Source of the DNA: Humulus lupulus
Lineage: Eukaryota > Streptophyta > Magnoliopsida > Rosales > Cannabaceae
Length of the DNA stretch: 64,000 bases
Assembly (NCBI RefSeq): GCF_963169125.1
Contig: NC_084798.1
Span: forward strand, 106,657,970 to 106,721,969
Direction: 5' to 3'
Position 1 is the first letter of the stretch; each line of letters starts with the position of its first letter. The notes below the pieces were generated by a model. That model was not told the DNA's origin and did not search any database. It was given only the letters and a program-made list of their open reading frames with translations. Below, piece after piece: positions 21,886 to 33,540 of the stretch. The translations under genes were made by a program, and so were the position numbers.

Positions 21886-23588
21886 GTATATTTACTAATT
21901 ACTATGAAAAGATGTATTTCCTACATTCCTTATATTGTTTTGCAATATGATGATTAAAATGATACATAATGAAGCCTTGTAACATAAGCTTTAGGTGTTA
22001 CTTTTTCAAACTTATATCTGTGTTTTGTGGATGCACTTTATTGATATTAGATGTACTTTAGTTATTGATAAATTCCTTCAAATTAAAAACAGAACATAAT
22101 AGCATTTTTGTGTTGATTATTCTAATGCACATGTTTGTGTGAAAAGCGACGTTTTGAAGATACTCTACAAATGATGACGTATAAAAGCCTATTAATTGTT
22201 CTAGTAGTGCAATATAACTATGTTGATCTGCTTGAAACTGTAGTTCTTGAATTTTAATTAAAAGGGGAACAAAAAGAAGCTCACATGTCTAATTTTGAAA
22301 GAGAAGTGTACAATTTTTTTTTTTAAAAACTGAGACAATATATACTGTTCCCCAGAAAACAATTGATCATGTAGTTTTTGTCCATTAGAGAAGAGAAAGT
22401 TTGGAGGTTGATTTGATTACTGGGGAAGGTATTGACCTGCAATTTTCTTGATGTTTTGTTTTCCAAGACACTGTTAAATAGAACAATAGGTTTTTTCTTT
22501 GCAAATTGAAATTTCTTCCCCAATTCTCTCAAAAATAGAAATTTGAGAAGCATCTGAGACTACTCTGTATACAAAATTGAAAGTTTTCTTCATATATATA
22601 TATTGATTTTGACTATTAAATGTATTACTTGTTATTGATGGGGATCTTTAGCATTGTATTTGTTAGTTTTAAGTTGACTAAATTTTATTCTCTGTTAGTT
22701 GATTAGTTGTAATTTTCTTGTTCTTGGCTATTGATATTGTGTGAGTGATTTTAGCTTAATTTATTTGTATTTTATCTTACAAACTTTTTCGGTGGTGTTG
22801 CTGTGATACAAGTAAACACTAGAGACATATTAAAGATGGTTCTCACCAGAGCTTACACACTTGGGTAATGAAAGAAAGTCTCATTTTTTCCTTATGATTA
22901 TACAATGAAAAAGTTGCCATGCTCCTTTTGACGGTTTATGTATTTGGCATAAGTAAAATAATAATAGTTAGTAGTAGTTTATTTTTGGAAATTGGTGAGA
23001 TGTTTTTATTAAAAATCGATTAAGTCATGGAGCTTTATTGGGTCAAAACATGATAGGTCTGTTTCCTATTCTATTACTAAGAATGGTAAAGTTGATATTG
23101 ATTGATAGTAAGATTTTCTTCTGTGCTTTTTTGTCTCATATGCATTCTGATTTGGTTGGTTAATTGGTTATGGTCATTCTTATTCACTTTCAGGGATCAA
23201 AGAATCAGAAAGAAAAAAACATATAAAACTCTGCAGCAACAATTTACTGCAGTAATCTTGTTATTCACTTTAAAGTTAAGACTTCCGGCAACAACACCTC
23301 TGGCACTCTACAGATTCCCTAGGTATGGAGCTATGCCTTCTCTCATATTCATATCTCACACATAAGTTTATTAGCAGTGGCAATAGGAGTAACTAATTGT
23401 TGTTTTTGCCAGAGCATCAAGTGTCTTCCTCCTCTCTTCTAATTCTTTGACTTCTTTTAATTCTACAGTAACTCATATGCTCCCTATCATATAATATATA
23501 TATATAATGCTATAGTTAGCTATGCAATTTCATATATATAATGGTCATTTTCGTATTTTAAAGAAACAGAAGTTGTTTCTGGCACAGC
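21886..23588. other. CACTA interior, no gene recognised
   Basis: This is AT-rich sequence that may include intron of the captured NUP188 fragment. An exon-like stretch bounded by TTTCAG and CCTAG|GTATGG lies at about 23194-23321 (frame RDQRIRKKKTYKTLQQQF), but I could not identify it. Another 43-codon frame (ETEVVSGTAEPESDDH) spans the solo LTR site at 23588. Confidence 0.45.
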
Positions 23589-25968
23589 TGTAATGACCCA
23601 AATTCGCTAATAAGGCTTAAGGGTCTTGATTAGTGTGCCTGGAGGTCATAATGAGATTTTGTGTGTGACTTTAATGAGTTAAATGCATGATTATGATTTA
23701 ATGCATGTTATATGACTATTTGACTATTTGAGATGCATGACTATGTGTATTAGTATGCATGTAGACCTGATTGTCTTAGAAAGAGCATAATTGTAATTTG
23801 GCCATTTTGGGCATGACTGTGTTGATATCTGTGATCTGTGACTCGAGACGATCCTAGAATGAGCAGGTTAGCGAAAAAGTCAAAGCGGGAATTTATACCC
23901 GGCTTGGGTCAAGCCTGGGGAGTTTAAATGGGAATTTGGAAAATATATTGAGGTTAATCTTGATGATGAGGAATGTATATTTCGTGATTAATCGGGTATT
24001 GGGTAGTAAGCGGGAAATTATTAGAGACACTCAAGGAATTAGTGGGAATTGGGTAAAATGACTAAAATGGCCCTACATAGACAAAAAGGTTTAGAATTAA
24101 TAGGAAGGGAATTTTGGTCTTTAGGCTTTTTAGAGATAAGTTAAATGAAGCTTTATACTTAGTGGATTTGGTAGAAAAGAGTTATAAGGCTGTAGAAAAG
24201 AAAGAAAAAGGAAGAAAAAGAAAAGAGAGAAAAACAGTGGGGTTTGTCTCAAAAGGTACGGTTTGTGGTTCTCCCACCATTTCCCTTCATTTTTCTTGGA
24301 GTTAAGCTCAGTGGTGAGCTAGGATAGGCTGAGATCAAGGATCCTAAGCTAGACTTGAAGATTGGCAAGGGATTAGCAAGAACACATCAAACATTGAGGT
24401 AAGTTTTTAGAAGTTTCAGTTTTAGGGTTTGACTGGTTTGAGCTGTGTAACTAAGCTGAATTGATGGGGATTTTAGGGGAATTCAGGCCAAGGTTGAGAA
24501 GGAGCAAGCTAAGGAGGTCTAGGGTTTAACTCAAGGTCGAATTTCCATCCACGGTATGATTTCTAACTCTTTAACTTTGATGTTTGACTGAATTTCTGGG
24601 TTTAGGGTTCATTATGGTAGATCTTGAGTTTTGGGTTGCTTGAGCTTGGGTTATGAGTTCTTGGGATGCTTGGGATGAGTGTGAGGTGTTGATAAGTTTG
24701 TTTTTGGGTTTGAGAAAGATTTGGACAAGTTTGGGGTTGAAATGGTTGAAAGAAATCGCAGAAAATGATTTTGGGTGTTGCCAGTTTGTAACTAGCGCTA
24801 CAGCGCTAGTATTTGGGCGCTGTAGCGCTAGGCCCTATTTCTGGGGATGTGTGGTTCTGCTTGTAGCGCTATAGCGCCCTCTTTAGAGCGCTGTAGCACT
24901 GCACTGTTCACAGAAAGGGGTTTTTGGGCTATTTTTGAGGGATTTTGACCTAGGGTTCGGGGCTCGATTCCACCACCTTATTTTGTGGATCTAGGACATC
25001 CCAGGGGCTCGGGATTGGTCCCGAGGCTAGGTTTTGGACTTGAGGTTTGGTAATGACTTTGACTTATGGATTTTGTTTAGGTGAGAGCTAGGGCTCGAGT
25101 GGGATCGTGCTCGAGGAGTCAGGTGATCAAAGCTACCGAATTGAAAGGTAAGAAAACCGTAGTACCCGAGAACATGGCATGGGCCCACAATGTTATTGCA
25201 GGGCATGGCCCTAGATTGTATTATGTGCGAATGTATAACCTTAAATGAATTATTATATGCTTGAATGATTATTTCGAAATGTACTATATGTGTGATTATA
25301 ATGAAATGAACGGCTAAGGCCGAGAGCGGCGAAGGCTGAGAACGGCCTTGGGGCCGGAAGTAACGCTTAGCACATGGAGTGCTTGTAGCCAGGGTGGGAC
25401 CCAATGGATACATGAGTTATCCTTACGGTAAGGATCGAGACCCCAGGCTTTGGTAAGGCCTCTGGGGCAGCATGGCCGTGTTTATTCAGTCTGATGGTTT
25501 TCCTATTTATTAGTGGATTATATGTCAGCTATATTTTATGCATATGTTATATACTGTATGAGTTTTCTTGCTGGGCTTCGGCTCACGGGTGCTCTGTGTG
25601 GCAGGTAAAAGCAAAGAGTCAGTCAACCGGCCATGAGCATGGAGAGCGTGGGGGCAGCGCGTACATGTTCGGCCTGCCCGACTGCTTTGGTTGGGGGCAT
25701 TTTGTATATGGCTGTATTAACTTATTCTTTTGATAGTTAACCAGGTGTAAATCTATTTTTGAGTTGTAAATATTTTATAAACCTTATTTTGGGATCCCAA
25801 ATGTTTAACACTTAATGTTTTCAATGAAACTAAGCATTTTCAAAGACTACAGCCTTAACTTCTGATCAAGTCACACTTTTGGTTTTAGAAACCTCGTAGA
25901 GTCAGTTAGTTGCACAATTTCCGTTTTAAACTCACTTAGTAACGACTCTGAGGTAGTAGGGCGTTATA
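23589..25968 (+). mobile_element. Solo LTR (D1) of a Ty3/gypsy element, 5-bp duplication ACAGC
   Basis: This 2380-base LTR runs from TGTAATGACCC to GGGCGTTATA, flanked by perfect ACAGC repeats (23584-23588 and 25969-25973). It is the same family as 42428-44676: the start, the end, the AGCGCTACAGCGCT cluster and the GGCTCACGGGTGCT block are shared. The terminal CA has become TA. No internal coding region is present, so it arose by LTR-LTR recombination. Confidence 0.85.
24791..24905. repeat. GC-rich palindromic word cluster (TAGCGCTACAGCGCTA) in solo LTR D1
   Basis: Five or six copies of AGCGCT or AGCGCC words, spaced by TGTAG or TACAG, occur within 115 bases of otherwise AT-rich LTR. The first pair forms the near-perfect dyad TAGCGCTACAGCGCTA. 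A parallel cluster lies in D2 at 43504-43612. Confidence 0.8.
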
Positions 25969-25973
25969 ACAGC

Positions 25974-27229
25974 TGAGCCTGAGAGCGATGATCATAGAGG
26001 AGAAAGATCCTATCTTCATATATTAAGTACTAGTTTAAGCTTTATGAGGTATTGGAATCATCTGAAAAGTTGATTCCTTAAGGAGAAAACATAAAAAAAT
26101 TAGGGTCGATAGAAGATTCTGATCCTGCAATTTCTCTTCTTCATGTTATTGGCTTTTAATATTTATCATAATAGGCAACAGCTTCCTAAGGAACCCTTAA
26201 AATAAATCAACACATGATTACATCAATACAGTGAAAGAAATTTAAGAGATGTGAAAGTAGGGAACTGTTTTTCTCCAGTTTCTGCTTTGTTTTCTTTTGG
26301 AGTTGTATATGCATTAAAGGTTGTATGGCATATGATGAAGTTCGTGATGGTGCTTTTGAACTTCTTAATTAACATTCATCAGAAGCTTATGGTTGCTTTG
26401 CTAATGAATATACTGTGACAGTAACAATAGAACTATTGACTTTAGCTATGTTACTTAGAATTGTATAAATCTTTTGATCTTAGCTTTATTGGTAGATTTG
26501 ACAATGGTGAAAAGAACTCAACTTTACCAAACTAGCAAATGCTAATCTATTCTGTGCGACTTCAGTTAATTGTTTCTTTTGCCCACTTGTCATAACCTGA
26601 TGAAACCAAAAAAGAAAAAACTGCTAGTATTTCCTTTATATCTTATGTGGAGACTTGGAAATTATGGTTTTTGACACTCTTAAGTAAAAGACTCATTTCC
26701 GAGTAGTTTCGAAGTAGAATAGTTTTTGTTTGCTTTGGTGTAGTTGTGAATTCATTATTTTGTATGTGGTGTCCTTTCTTGGATATAATTTCCATAGCAT
26801 TTTTCTTGAAGTAATTTGTGATGCTAGATAAAAACCATAAAATATTTCTTTGTTTATTTTACAGATGTGACAAGCGAAGTAGAAAAGGATACTTAAGACA
26901 TCTGAAAGTAGTAACTTTATTTATTTCTTTGTGTTGAAAGTAGTAACTTTTAACTATGTTGAATATTTAAGACTCTTTGAATACTTAAAGAACATTTTGT
27001 TGTTGATGACAGTGTTGAATGTTTTAAACTAATTTGTGGATTGTTAATACAATGTTGAATGTTCTTACTTTTTGTTATTTGAAAATCAAGTTCATTTGAT
27101 GATACTAATATATATTAGAAAGCTAATTTTAATTATATAAAAAAAATTAAAATATAATAGAATAAATTAATGTTATATAAATAAAATATATAATGAGAAT
27201 TTAAACATATCTAAATATAACAATAATAC
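25974..27229. other. CACTA interior, no gene recognised
   Basis: This is AT-rich sequence with no domain I recognise. The frame interrupted by D1 ends here at about 26080. Confidence 0.5.
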
Positions 27230-27698
27230 AAAAATTGTGTTATAATATCTATTGCAATAACACTTTTTATGCAAAGAATTGTGTTATGCAAACTACATTA
27301 TATAACACAAATAATGTGTTATACTAAAGTGTAGTATAACACAAAAACTGTGTTATACTAAAGTATAGTATAACACAAAAAATGTGTTATACTAAAGTGT
27401 AGTATAACACAAAAAAAGTGTTATACTAAAGTGTAGTATAACACAAATTTATAAGTATTGAAATGTGTTATATAATCGACTATAAATAACATAATTAAAC
27501 ACTGATCTATATATTAAAATAACACAGAAAGTGTGTTATTGTTGACAGTATAATAACACATCTGTATAACACTAATAAAGTGTTATGTAAAGTACCCTGA
27601 CCTACGATAACATAGTCGGTCTTAACACATCAAAAAGTGTTATGGTATGTTTTGATAACACATTTTCGGTGTTATTAAAAGCATTTTTTCTTGTAGTG
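27230..27698 (-). repeat. CACTA right subterminal repeat region and terminal inverted repeat
   Basis: GTGTTAT or its complement ATAACAC occurs about twenty times in 470 bases, in both orientations, ending at the terminal repeat 27685-27698 (reverse complement CACTACAAGAAAAA). In En/Spm-type elements, subterminal repeats of this kind bind the regulatory transposase subunit. Confidence 0.75.
27316..27451. repeat. 34-bp palindromic tandem array, four units
   Basis: Units start at 27316, 27350, 27384 and 27418, exactly 34 bases apart. Each contains GTGTTATACT, a 7-base spacer and the perfect complement AGTATAACAC, followed by an A-rich linker. Each unit can fold as a 10-bp hairpin. Confidence 0.92.
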
Positions 27699-27701
27699 AT
27701 G

Positions 27702-28020
27702 TTTTGTTAAATGATAATTCAGACCCTGTGTTTTACAACATGGATCAAAATAGTACCTCATACCCAATTTTGGTAAAACAAAATTCTAATATAATCTTTT
27801 ATTCTCAGCTCCTCGATTACTTTCTTTGCTTCTCTGAACCCATTTCATCTCTAACGACTCGAGAATTGTCCTTATAATTGAAAATATTTTAACCAAAATC
27901 GGGTCTAGGGTACTATTTTGATCCATTTTATAAAACACAGGGTCCAAATTGTCATTTAACAAAACATAGGGATCGATCGCGTATTACGGAAAAACATAGG
28001 GGCCAAAAAGATATTTTCCC
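27702..28020. mobile_element. Mutator-type MITE, right arm
   Basis: This is the continuation of 5285-5340 after the CACTA insertion. It contains the rest of the left terminal repeat (TTTTGTTAAATGATAATTC ... GATCAAAATAGTAC) and the full right repeat (GTACTATTTTGATCC ... GATATTTTCCC), followed by the 9-bp duplication ATATTAATT at 28021-28029. No coding capacity. Confidence 0.87.
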
Positions 28021-28029
28021 ATATTAATT

Positions 28030-30134
28030 TTGTTAATTAGTTTTTATTTTTAAGTTATATTGATTTTTTTTCGTTTTTTATGGGTGGTTAGCATAATATT
28101 TTCCAACTAGTGTATATGTTTTTTGTCGTATGATATGGCTTTAATACCCAAAAGAAATTATAAATAAAGTTACTTTAAAAAATGGTGGGACCCACTTTAT
28201 TCAAACCTCTTTTAACCATTCTTTTCTTTCCCTCCCATCTGCTTGATAGTCTTCTCTCTCCTCTTTTTCTTTTCTTCTTTCCTTTCACTCTCATAAATGC
28301 AGCAATGGACAACAAACTTACGACAACCACTACCGCCACGTGCCATCCCTTTTGGAATCATCTTGCTCTAGCAACCTCAACCGCCAAGGGGCCTGGAAAA
28401 GCAAATCAAAGGTTTGCCATTCAAACTTTGAACACATTTTTTGGCCAACTCTTATCATCTATAGACGAGTGGTTAGTACCGTTGGAACCAAAGTGGAGAG
28501 AGGAACAAAACCCACTAAGTCATTCCAGCCAACTCGATATTTTTATCCGGCGAGATTTTGGGTATCTCTGCCCCTTTGGGAGTATTTTCCAGTGACATCG
28601 GTGGTTGTTCGGAATAATGGGCTGTATAAATGTGATCTACCAGTGGAGGGAATCATTTTAATATATTCCAAGTCTACCTTTGTCGACGTTTTTGGTACAT
28701 CGCACATTGCTACCACTAATCTTTATTATGTCCGATTTGGTAAGGCTTAAGAACATCAAACTTTAAAAATATATATTTCGTTGGACACAATTTTGAATAA
28801 GGAATGCAATGATGATAATCATATTCTCATGTGATGCACGTCGGAAAAGCGTGATATTATAATTGGATGAAATCATTCTAGGATAATCGTTATGCTTAGG
28901 AGCATCGCTTTGAACTCGAATAGACAATTCTAAGGAGGTATGGACTCAATTGAGTTATTGGACTTGTTTTATATGTGTTGAATTGCATTAGACATATTCC
29001 AATTATGTGATTTTATAAATGTTTGAAAAATTGATAACTTAATCAGCCTTCTTTTCTTGACTATTTTGACGGTACTTAGTGAAAAATATATATTTTATAT
29101 ACTTATTTATGAAAGTTATGATTTTTTGTTTTATTCATATGCAGCTGTTATGCTGCCCAATTTTCTAAAATAGGGGGAATATGTTGCTTTGTTATTCTAT
29201 TTTCTTGCATTTGGTTATAATGATGAAAGTCATATTAATCATGATTTTTGCATATTGTTGTTTCACGACCTAGTCTTTGTGTCATAATAGGTAGGTGAGG
29301 TGTTCACTCATCTGTAGCTGTAAAGACCTAGGATCTGTACATGATGTGATCTGAGACACCCATTGCGGTAGTTATCAGGCATGACTACCCGATTTAGGAT
29401 GTCAATTTTCTATGATGGGTATTAGGAATAAGGGATCTAGTGGATGGTGTGATGTGCACGTGTAGCTTGTCTCTTATGATAATTTGTGGTTTCCTTCAAT
29501 TTTTTGTTTATACATGATGATATATGCTTTGTTTTCAAAGCAACCCTGGAGAGGTTTTATTAAACTATTGATCCTTTGATATTAGTTGTTTTCTTAATGG
29601 TTTTATAAGCTCACCCATATTTATCCCTTCCAGGTGACATTTAATTTTAGATTGATAGATACCAAGATAGATGGGGATACAATGTTTGAATTTTTTCTAG
29701 TTTAGTCCAATCTAGCTTTCTTTAAAGTTTAGGTTCAAGGCGAAGTCTATAACTTGTAAATTATTTGTGATTCTTTTAAGGTATATGAATTAGAATTTAG
29801 TTGCGTTATTTAGTTTTGAGGAATTACAGATGCTTATTATATTTCTGATAATTTCTAACTTATTAAATTTAACTATTTGGTGGTCGCATAACTGTGAGAA
29901 TATTACTTTTAAACGTACATATGATGAGAGTGATTAAACTTTGATTACTATTATTTTCTATAAAATTATAGGATTTATTCCATTATTTTATTACTTCTAA
30001 CTATTGTAGTCTATAGTATACAGTAAATGATCACTTATAAGCAATATTTTTCATCAATGGTCAAAATTTGACTATTGACCACCCAACTTATGGATATTAC
30101 ACATCTGCCACTGCCTAGGGCTTGGGTCGTGATA
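28030..30134 (+). mobile_element. 5' LTR (left boundary unclear) of decayed Ty3/gypsy element E
   Basis: The right end GGGTCGTGATA (expected ..GACA) is followed six bases later by a primer site, and the block AAGCTCACCC ... TTCCAGGTGACAT (29607-29641) is shared with the other Tekay-type LTRs here. The start could not be found; the LTR may be truncated, or may begin left of the MITE. Reading frames at 28182-28750 have no recognised domain and are probably LTR leader sequence. Confidence 0.6.
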
Positions 30135-30140
30135 AAAAAA

Positions 30141-30157
30141 TGGTATCGGAGCACTGG
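30141..30157 (+). other. Primer binding site of element E (initiator Met tRNA)
   Basis: TGGTATCGGAGCACTGG lies six bases after the LTR end. It matches the initiator Met tRNA complement with one G for A change. Confidence 0.75.
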
Positions 30158-33100
30158 TTTTAAATAACTCAGAGTGTGTCACCAAATATGTAACGCCCTA
30201 CGTTTAGGCAACCCGGTAAACCCTAGTTCGGGTATTTTAATTCCATGTATTATGTAGTATGTTAGAGGAACATTTTATGCAACAAGAAGCTGTGATGTTT
30301 GAATGCTAGCCATGTTGTGGTAAGTGCAGTTTAAGAAACCAAGACCTTTGGTCGTGGACTGGGTCAAAAACCCTAATCGGGTAAAAATCTCGGATTTAGT
30401 AAATATGAAATACTATGGCAAAAAAATATTAATTTTTGTTTCGCACTGGGACTTTATAGTCGAGCCAATAAATTTAAGAAAAGTTGATTGAGGATTTAAT
30501 TCAAATCTACCAGGTTGAATGAGGATTTTATTTTTGCTTGGAGATATTTAAAAGCTATAGGGTAAAAATTTGGTTAAATTTGGAGAGTGAAATTTCCAAA
30601 GGGCCCTTGAGTGCATTAGAAGTGAGTTAAAAGGGGCAAGGGCATTTTAGTCATTTCCAAAGGAGGAGAGAGGGTGTGATGGGCAGCTAGGCTATGCCAT
30701 AGTGTATTCAAGTTTCTTTGAAACCTATCCTAGGAAGAGTAAGAGGCTACCTGACCCATTGGCTAACCCTCCAATCATTCCTCTTACACATCCAATCATT
30801 ATTTCTTTTAATTTCTTTTTTTCCTCAATAAAACAAAAAACTAGCTTTCTCCTATTCTCCCCAAAACTGAAGCTCTCCCTCTTCCATCTCCATTTTTTGC
30901 TATTTTTCTCTCCAAGGAGCAAGAGCTCTCACTCCCCATTGAAGGAAGGAAGAAAACTCAAGAGCACACTAGGCAAGTGTAAGTTTCAAACCTAGTACAT
31001 TCTTTCCTTCTCTTTTTCTTTCAAACCTGAAATCCTAAGGGGTTTTACTATGCATGCTTGTGATTCTAATAGCCATGCATGACATGGATCATATATTATA
31101 GGGTTCAAGAGTGGTGGTTCTAGGAGGATCTCAAAGATTTGAAGCTTGTTGATGTTTTAGTGAGAACAATGTTAAAATATTTAGAGTTTGGGCAATTTTC
31201 CACTCATCTCCACCTTCTACCCTAGCATTATTTTTTTAAAATCTGCATGTGGAACCTTTGGGCTCGGTTTGAGTGTATAGAACACAAGGAGGAAGTTTGA
31301 AAGGCAAAGGGAACCTTATCTCCAAGCTAGAACCATCAAAGGTAGATTTTTGGTTGATTTTGAGTTGTTTTTTGTTATTGATGTTAGATCTGGTTGTATC
31401 GATTATTTTGTTGGTTTTCGAAGTTTATTTTATGCTTGAGTGTTAGATTGGTTGATTTGTTGATTCTCATGAATGCATTTTGCAAGGGTTTTACTAGTTG
31501 TGTTTATTTTTGCTAGAATTTGTAGAAATGCATGTTGCCAAGTTTTCGTGGTCTAACTTCCAAAGGGTCAGATCGTATCCTACTACCTCTATTTGTGAAA
31601 ATAATTTGTATGTTTGCATAGCTCTAGATGAGTACTTGAGTTTAGGCTTTTGAAAATCGAAAAAATGTGTTTTCAAACTGAAGTTATGAGCTTTTTGGCA
31701 TCTTGATGAAATCTGGAAATTTTTTGGGTAGCATGCACTGCCAAGATTGTTTTGAATATTGAACACATTTTACTGAGCCAAATGGTTAAAGTGTAATGGT
31801 TTTTAAAAATTTGCCCTAATAATCTAAAAATGAAATTTATGGGCAACAAACACTTCCTAGATTGTATTACATTTTTTAATGGGTTCCCCTATCCTAAAAA
31901 TTATGAAATTTTGAGAGAAACTAAATTAGATATGATTAAAGATCCTGGTAAAATATTAGAAAAAGTTGGGCTATAATGTAAGAGAAATAATTTTTCTAAG
32001 AACCCTAAAAAATCTGAGAAAAACTCTTGGGCAACAGGCACTATCCAGATTTCTTTAAATGGTTTATGGGTTTCGCCTTCCCAAATTTTTTTAAACTTAG
32101 TGAGAAATTTTTTAAGATAAGTATTAAGACCCTAGTAAAATTTTAGATTAAAATATGTCACGGTTTAAGAGTATTAATTTTTCTAGGTTACCTAAAAATA
32201 GAGAAAAATAGTAATTTCAAACCTTAACAAAAAAAATGAGTTTTGGGAGGTTAGTTCTCTTAACCTAGATTGAATTTTTGACATGAGCTTTCGCCTAGTT
32301 CTCATCTTTAGGACACATATTACTTGAACGAGATTTTAAAGGGTTGTGGTTAGAGAACCTAGCATTGAATATAAGATTTAAAGCGAAATTTTTATCACGT
32401 TAAAATTAATAGTAAAAAATATAGGTTCAGAATTGGACATGAAGTTGTTTTCAAATATAGCTAAAGTTTTGGATATCTAACAAATCCCAAATTAGTTTAA
32501 GGTTATTGAGAATTCAGTTTTAAAATTTTTTAAACTCAGAGTTCAATTGCCCTTTCTTTTATAAAATGACGTAATAGAGATCCTAGGTTATGGATTTAAA
32601 GATGGTAAAAATGGGAGTTAGGTTTTATAAAATCGTAAATCGAAAATTATTATTCTTAACAGATAATAAATTGAAAAAGGTTGAAATGCGGTATTTTTGG
32701 CAAAAAAAAGGGAAACGGTAACTTCGTACTTGAGTAGAAAGTGGGTGGTTTTCTAAGATTAAGAGTCATTTAAAACTTTTTTTATAAGTAACCAAAATAT
32801 GCCTAATACGATTGAGAGAGTCTTCTAGAGATAGAATATTAAAATGCACAGCATGGAGAGCATGTTGCGGTAAGGGCGATTTTTCTCAGGAAACCGTAAA
32901 TTTATTTAAAGCGGAATCTGGTCTTATAAGTGTATAAGACAAATGTCTGGATAGAGTCTCTAAGAGAACTTTATTGAATGTAGCTATCGTGGAATATTAA
33001 CTATAAGAATATGCCATAGTTTAATCTGACTCATTGTGTGGTTTCACTATAGTGTTATCTAAGCGTGAAGGCTCACTTCTAGATAGAAGATTTCCACAAG

Positions 33101-33270
33101 CAAACGCTATGGAATCCGGGTAAGACAACTTATGCTATGTTTGGCTACAACACGTTAATGACTAGTTTAGATAACTAAGTTATAAGCTAATAATTTGAAC
33201 TAGTCTTAGAAGGTTTACTCAAGACTGTGGTCCTAGAGGGTTTGCATACTCATGACTAAGGTAAGCAGTC

Positions 33271-33540
33271 CGACTAGCTACCGTGAAAACTATGAACTCC
33301 GGCTAGCCATCGAGGAACTAAGTAAGAAACCGGTTCGCCATCGGTGACTATGTAACTAAGGTCGGTTGGCCACCTCAATATGTAAGAAGTACGGCTCAAC
33401 ATAAGAGTCCGGTTAAACTCCAAGACACATAAGTAAGTTGATTCTGATTCCGGCTAGCTACTGTGACCACTATGAACTCCGGCTAGCCACCGGGGAACTA
33501 AGTACGAATCTAGTTTGCCACCGATGAGTATGTAACTAAG
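33271..33540 (+). repeat. 180-bp tandem duplication in LTR C, second unit split by element B
   Basis: Unit one (33271-33450) and unit two start with CGACTAGCTAC and CGGCTAGCTAC and share ACTATGAACTCCGGCTAGCC and TATGTAACTAAG. Unit two is cut after 90 bases at 33540 and resumes at 49708 (GTCATTTGGCCACC, matching GTCGGTTGGCCACC at 33361), running to about 49797. Confidence 0.85.

Larger units (their letters stand above)
5341..27698. mobile_element. Gene-capturing non-autonomous CACTA-type (En/Spm) transposon, 22.4 kb with nested insertions
   Basis: The left end is CACTACACCAAATA. The right end is the reverse complement of CACTACAAGAAAAA, so 10 of the first 12 bases agree. Both ends are flanked by ATG (5338-5340 and 27699-27701), the 3-bp duplication made by this superfamily. 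Excising the element restores a symmetrical Mutator MITE, which independently confirms both boundaries. The right subterminal 470 bases are packed with GTGTTAT motifs in both orientations, as expected for transposase-binding subterminal repeats. The left end has few of these. No TNPD-like or TNPA-like transposase is visible, so the element would need help in trans. After removing the Tekay element and the solo LTR, about 5.7 kb of original transposon remains, carrying lysyl-tRNA synthetase and NUP188 exon fragments. Confidence 0.82.

Noticed and set aside
22804..22868. Short frame VNTRDILKMVLTRAYTLG as another captured exon.
   Set aside because: There are too few codons, no clear acceptor and no family resemblance.
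23102..23365. Exon-like stretch (RDQRIRKKKTYKTLQQQF, 23194-23321) as a further captured gene.
   Set aside because: It has AG and GT borders, but I recognise no family and it is short. It is kept only as a candidate for a protein search.
27316..27451. Evenly spaced palindromes as a CRISPR-like array.
   Set aside because: This is plant nuclear DNA. The spacers are not unique, the linkers are A-rich and the array lies at a CACTA end.
28182..28750. Overlapping frames of 137 and 136 residues as a host gene.
   Set aside because: They have no domain, overlap each other in different registers, and lie in sequence that behaves as LTR leader of element E.
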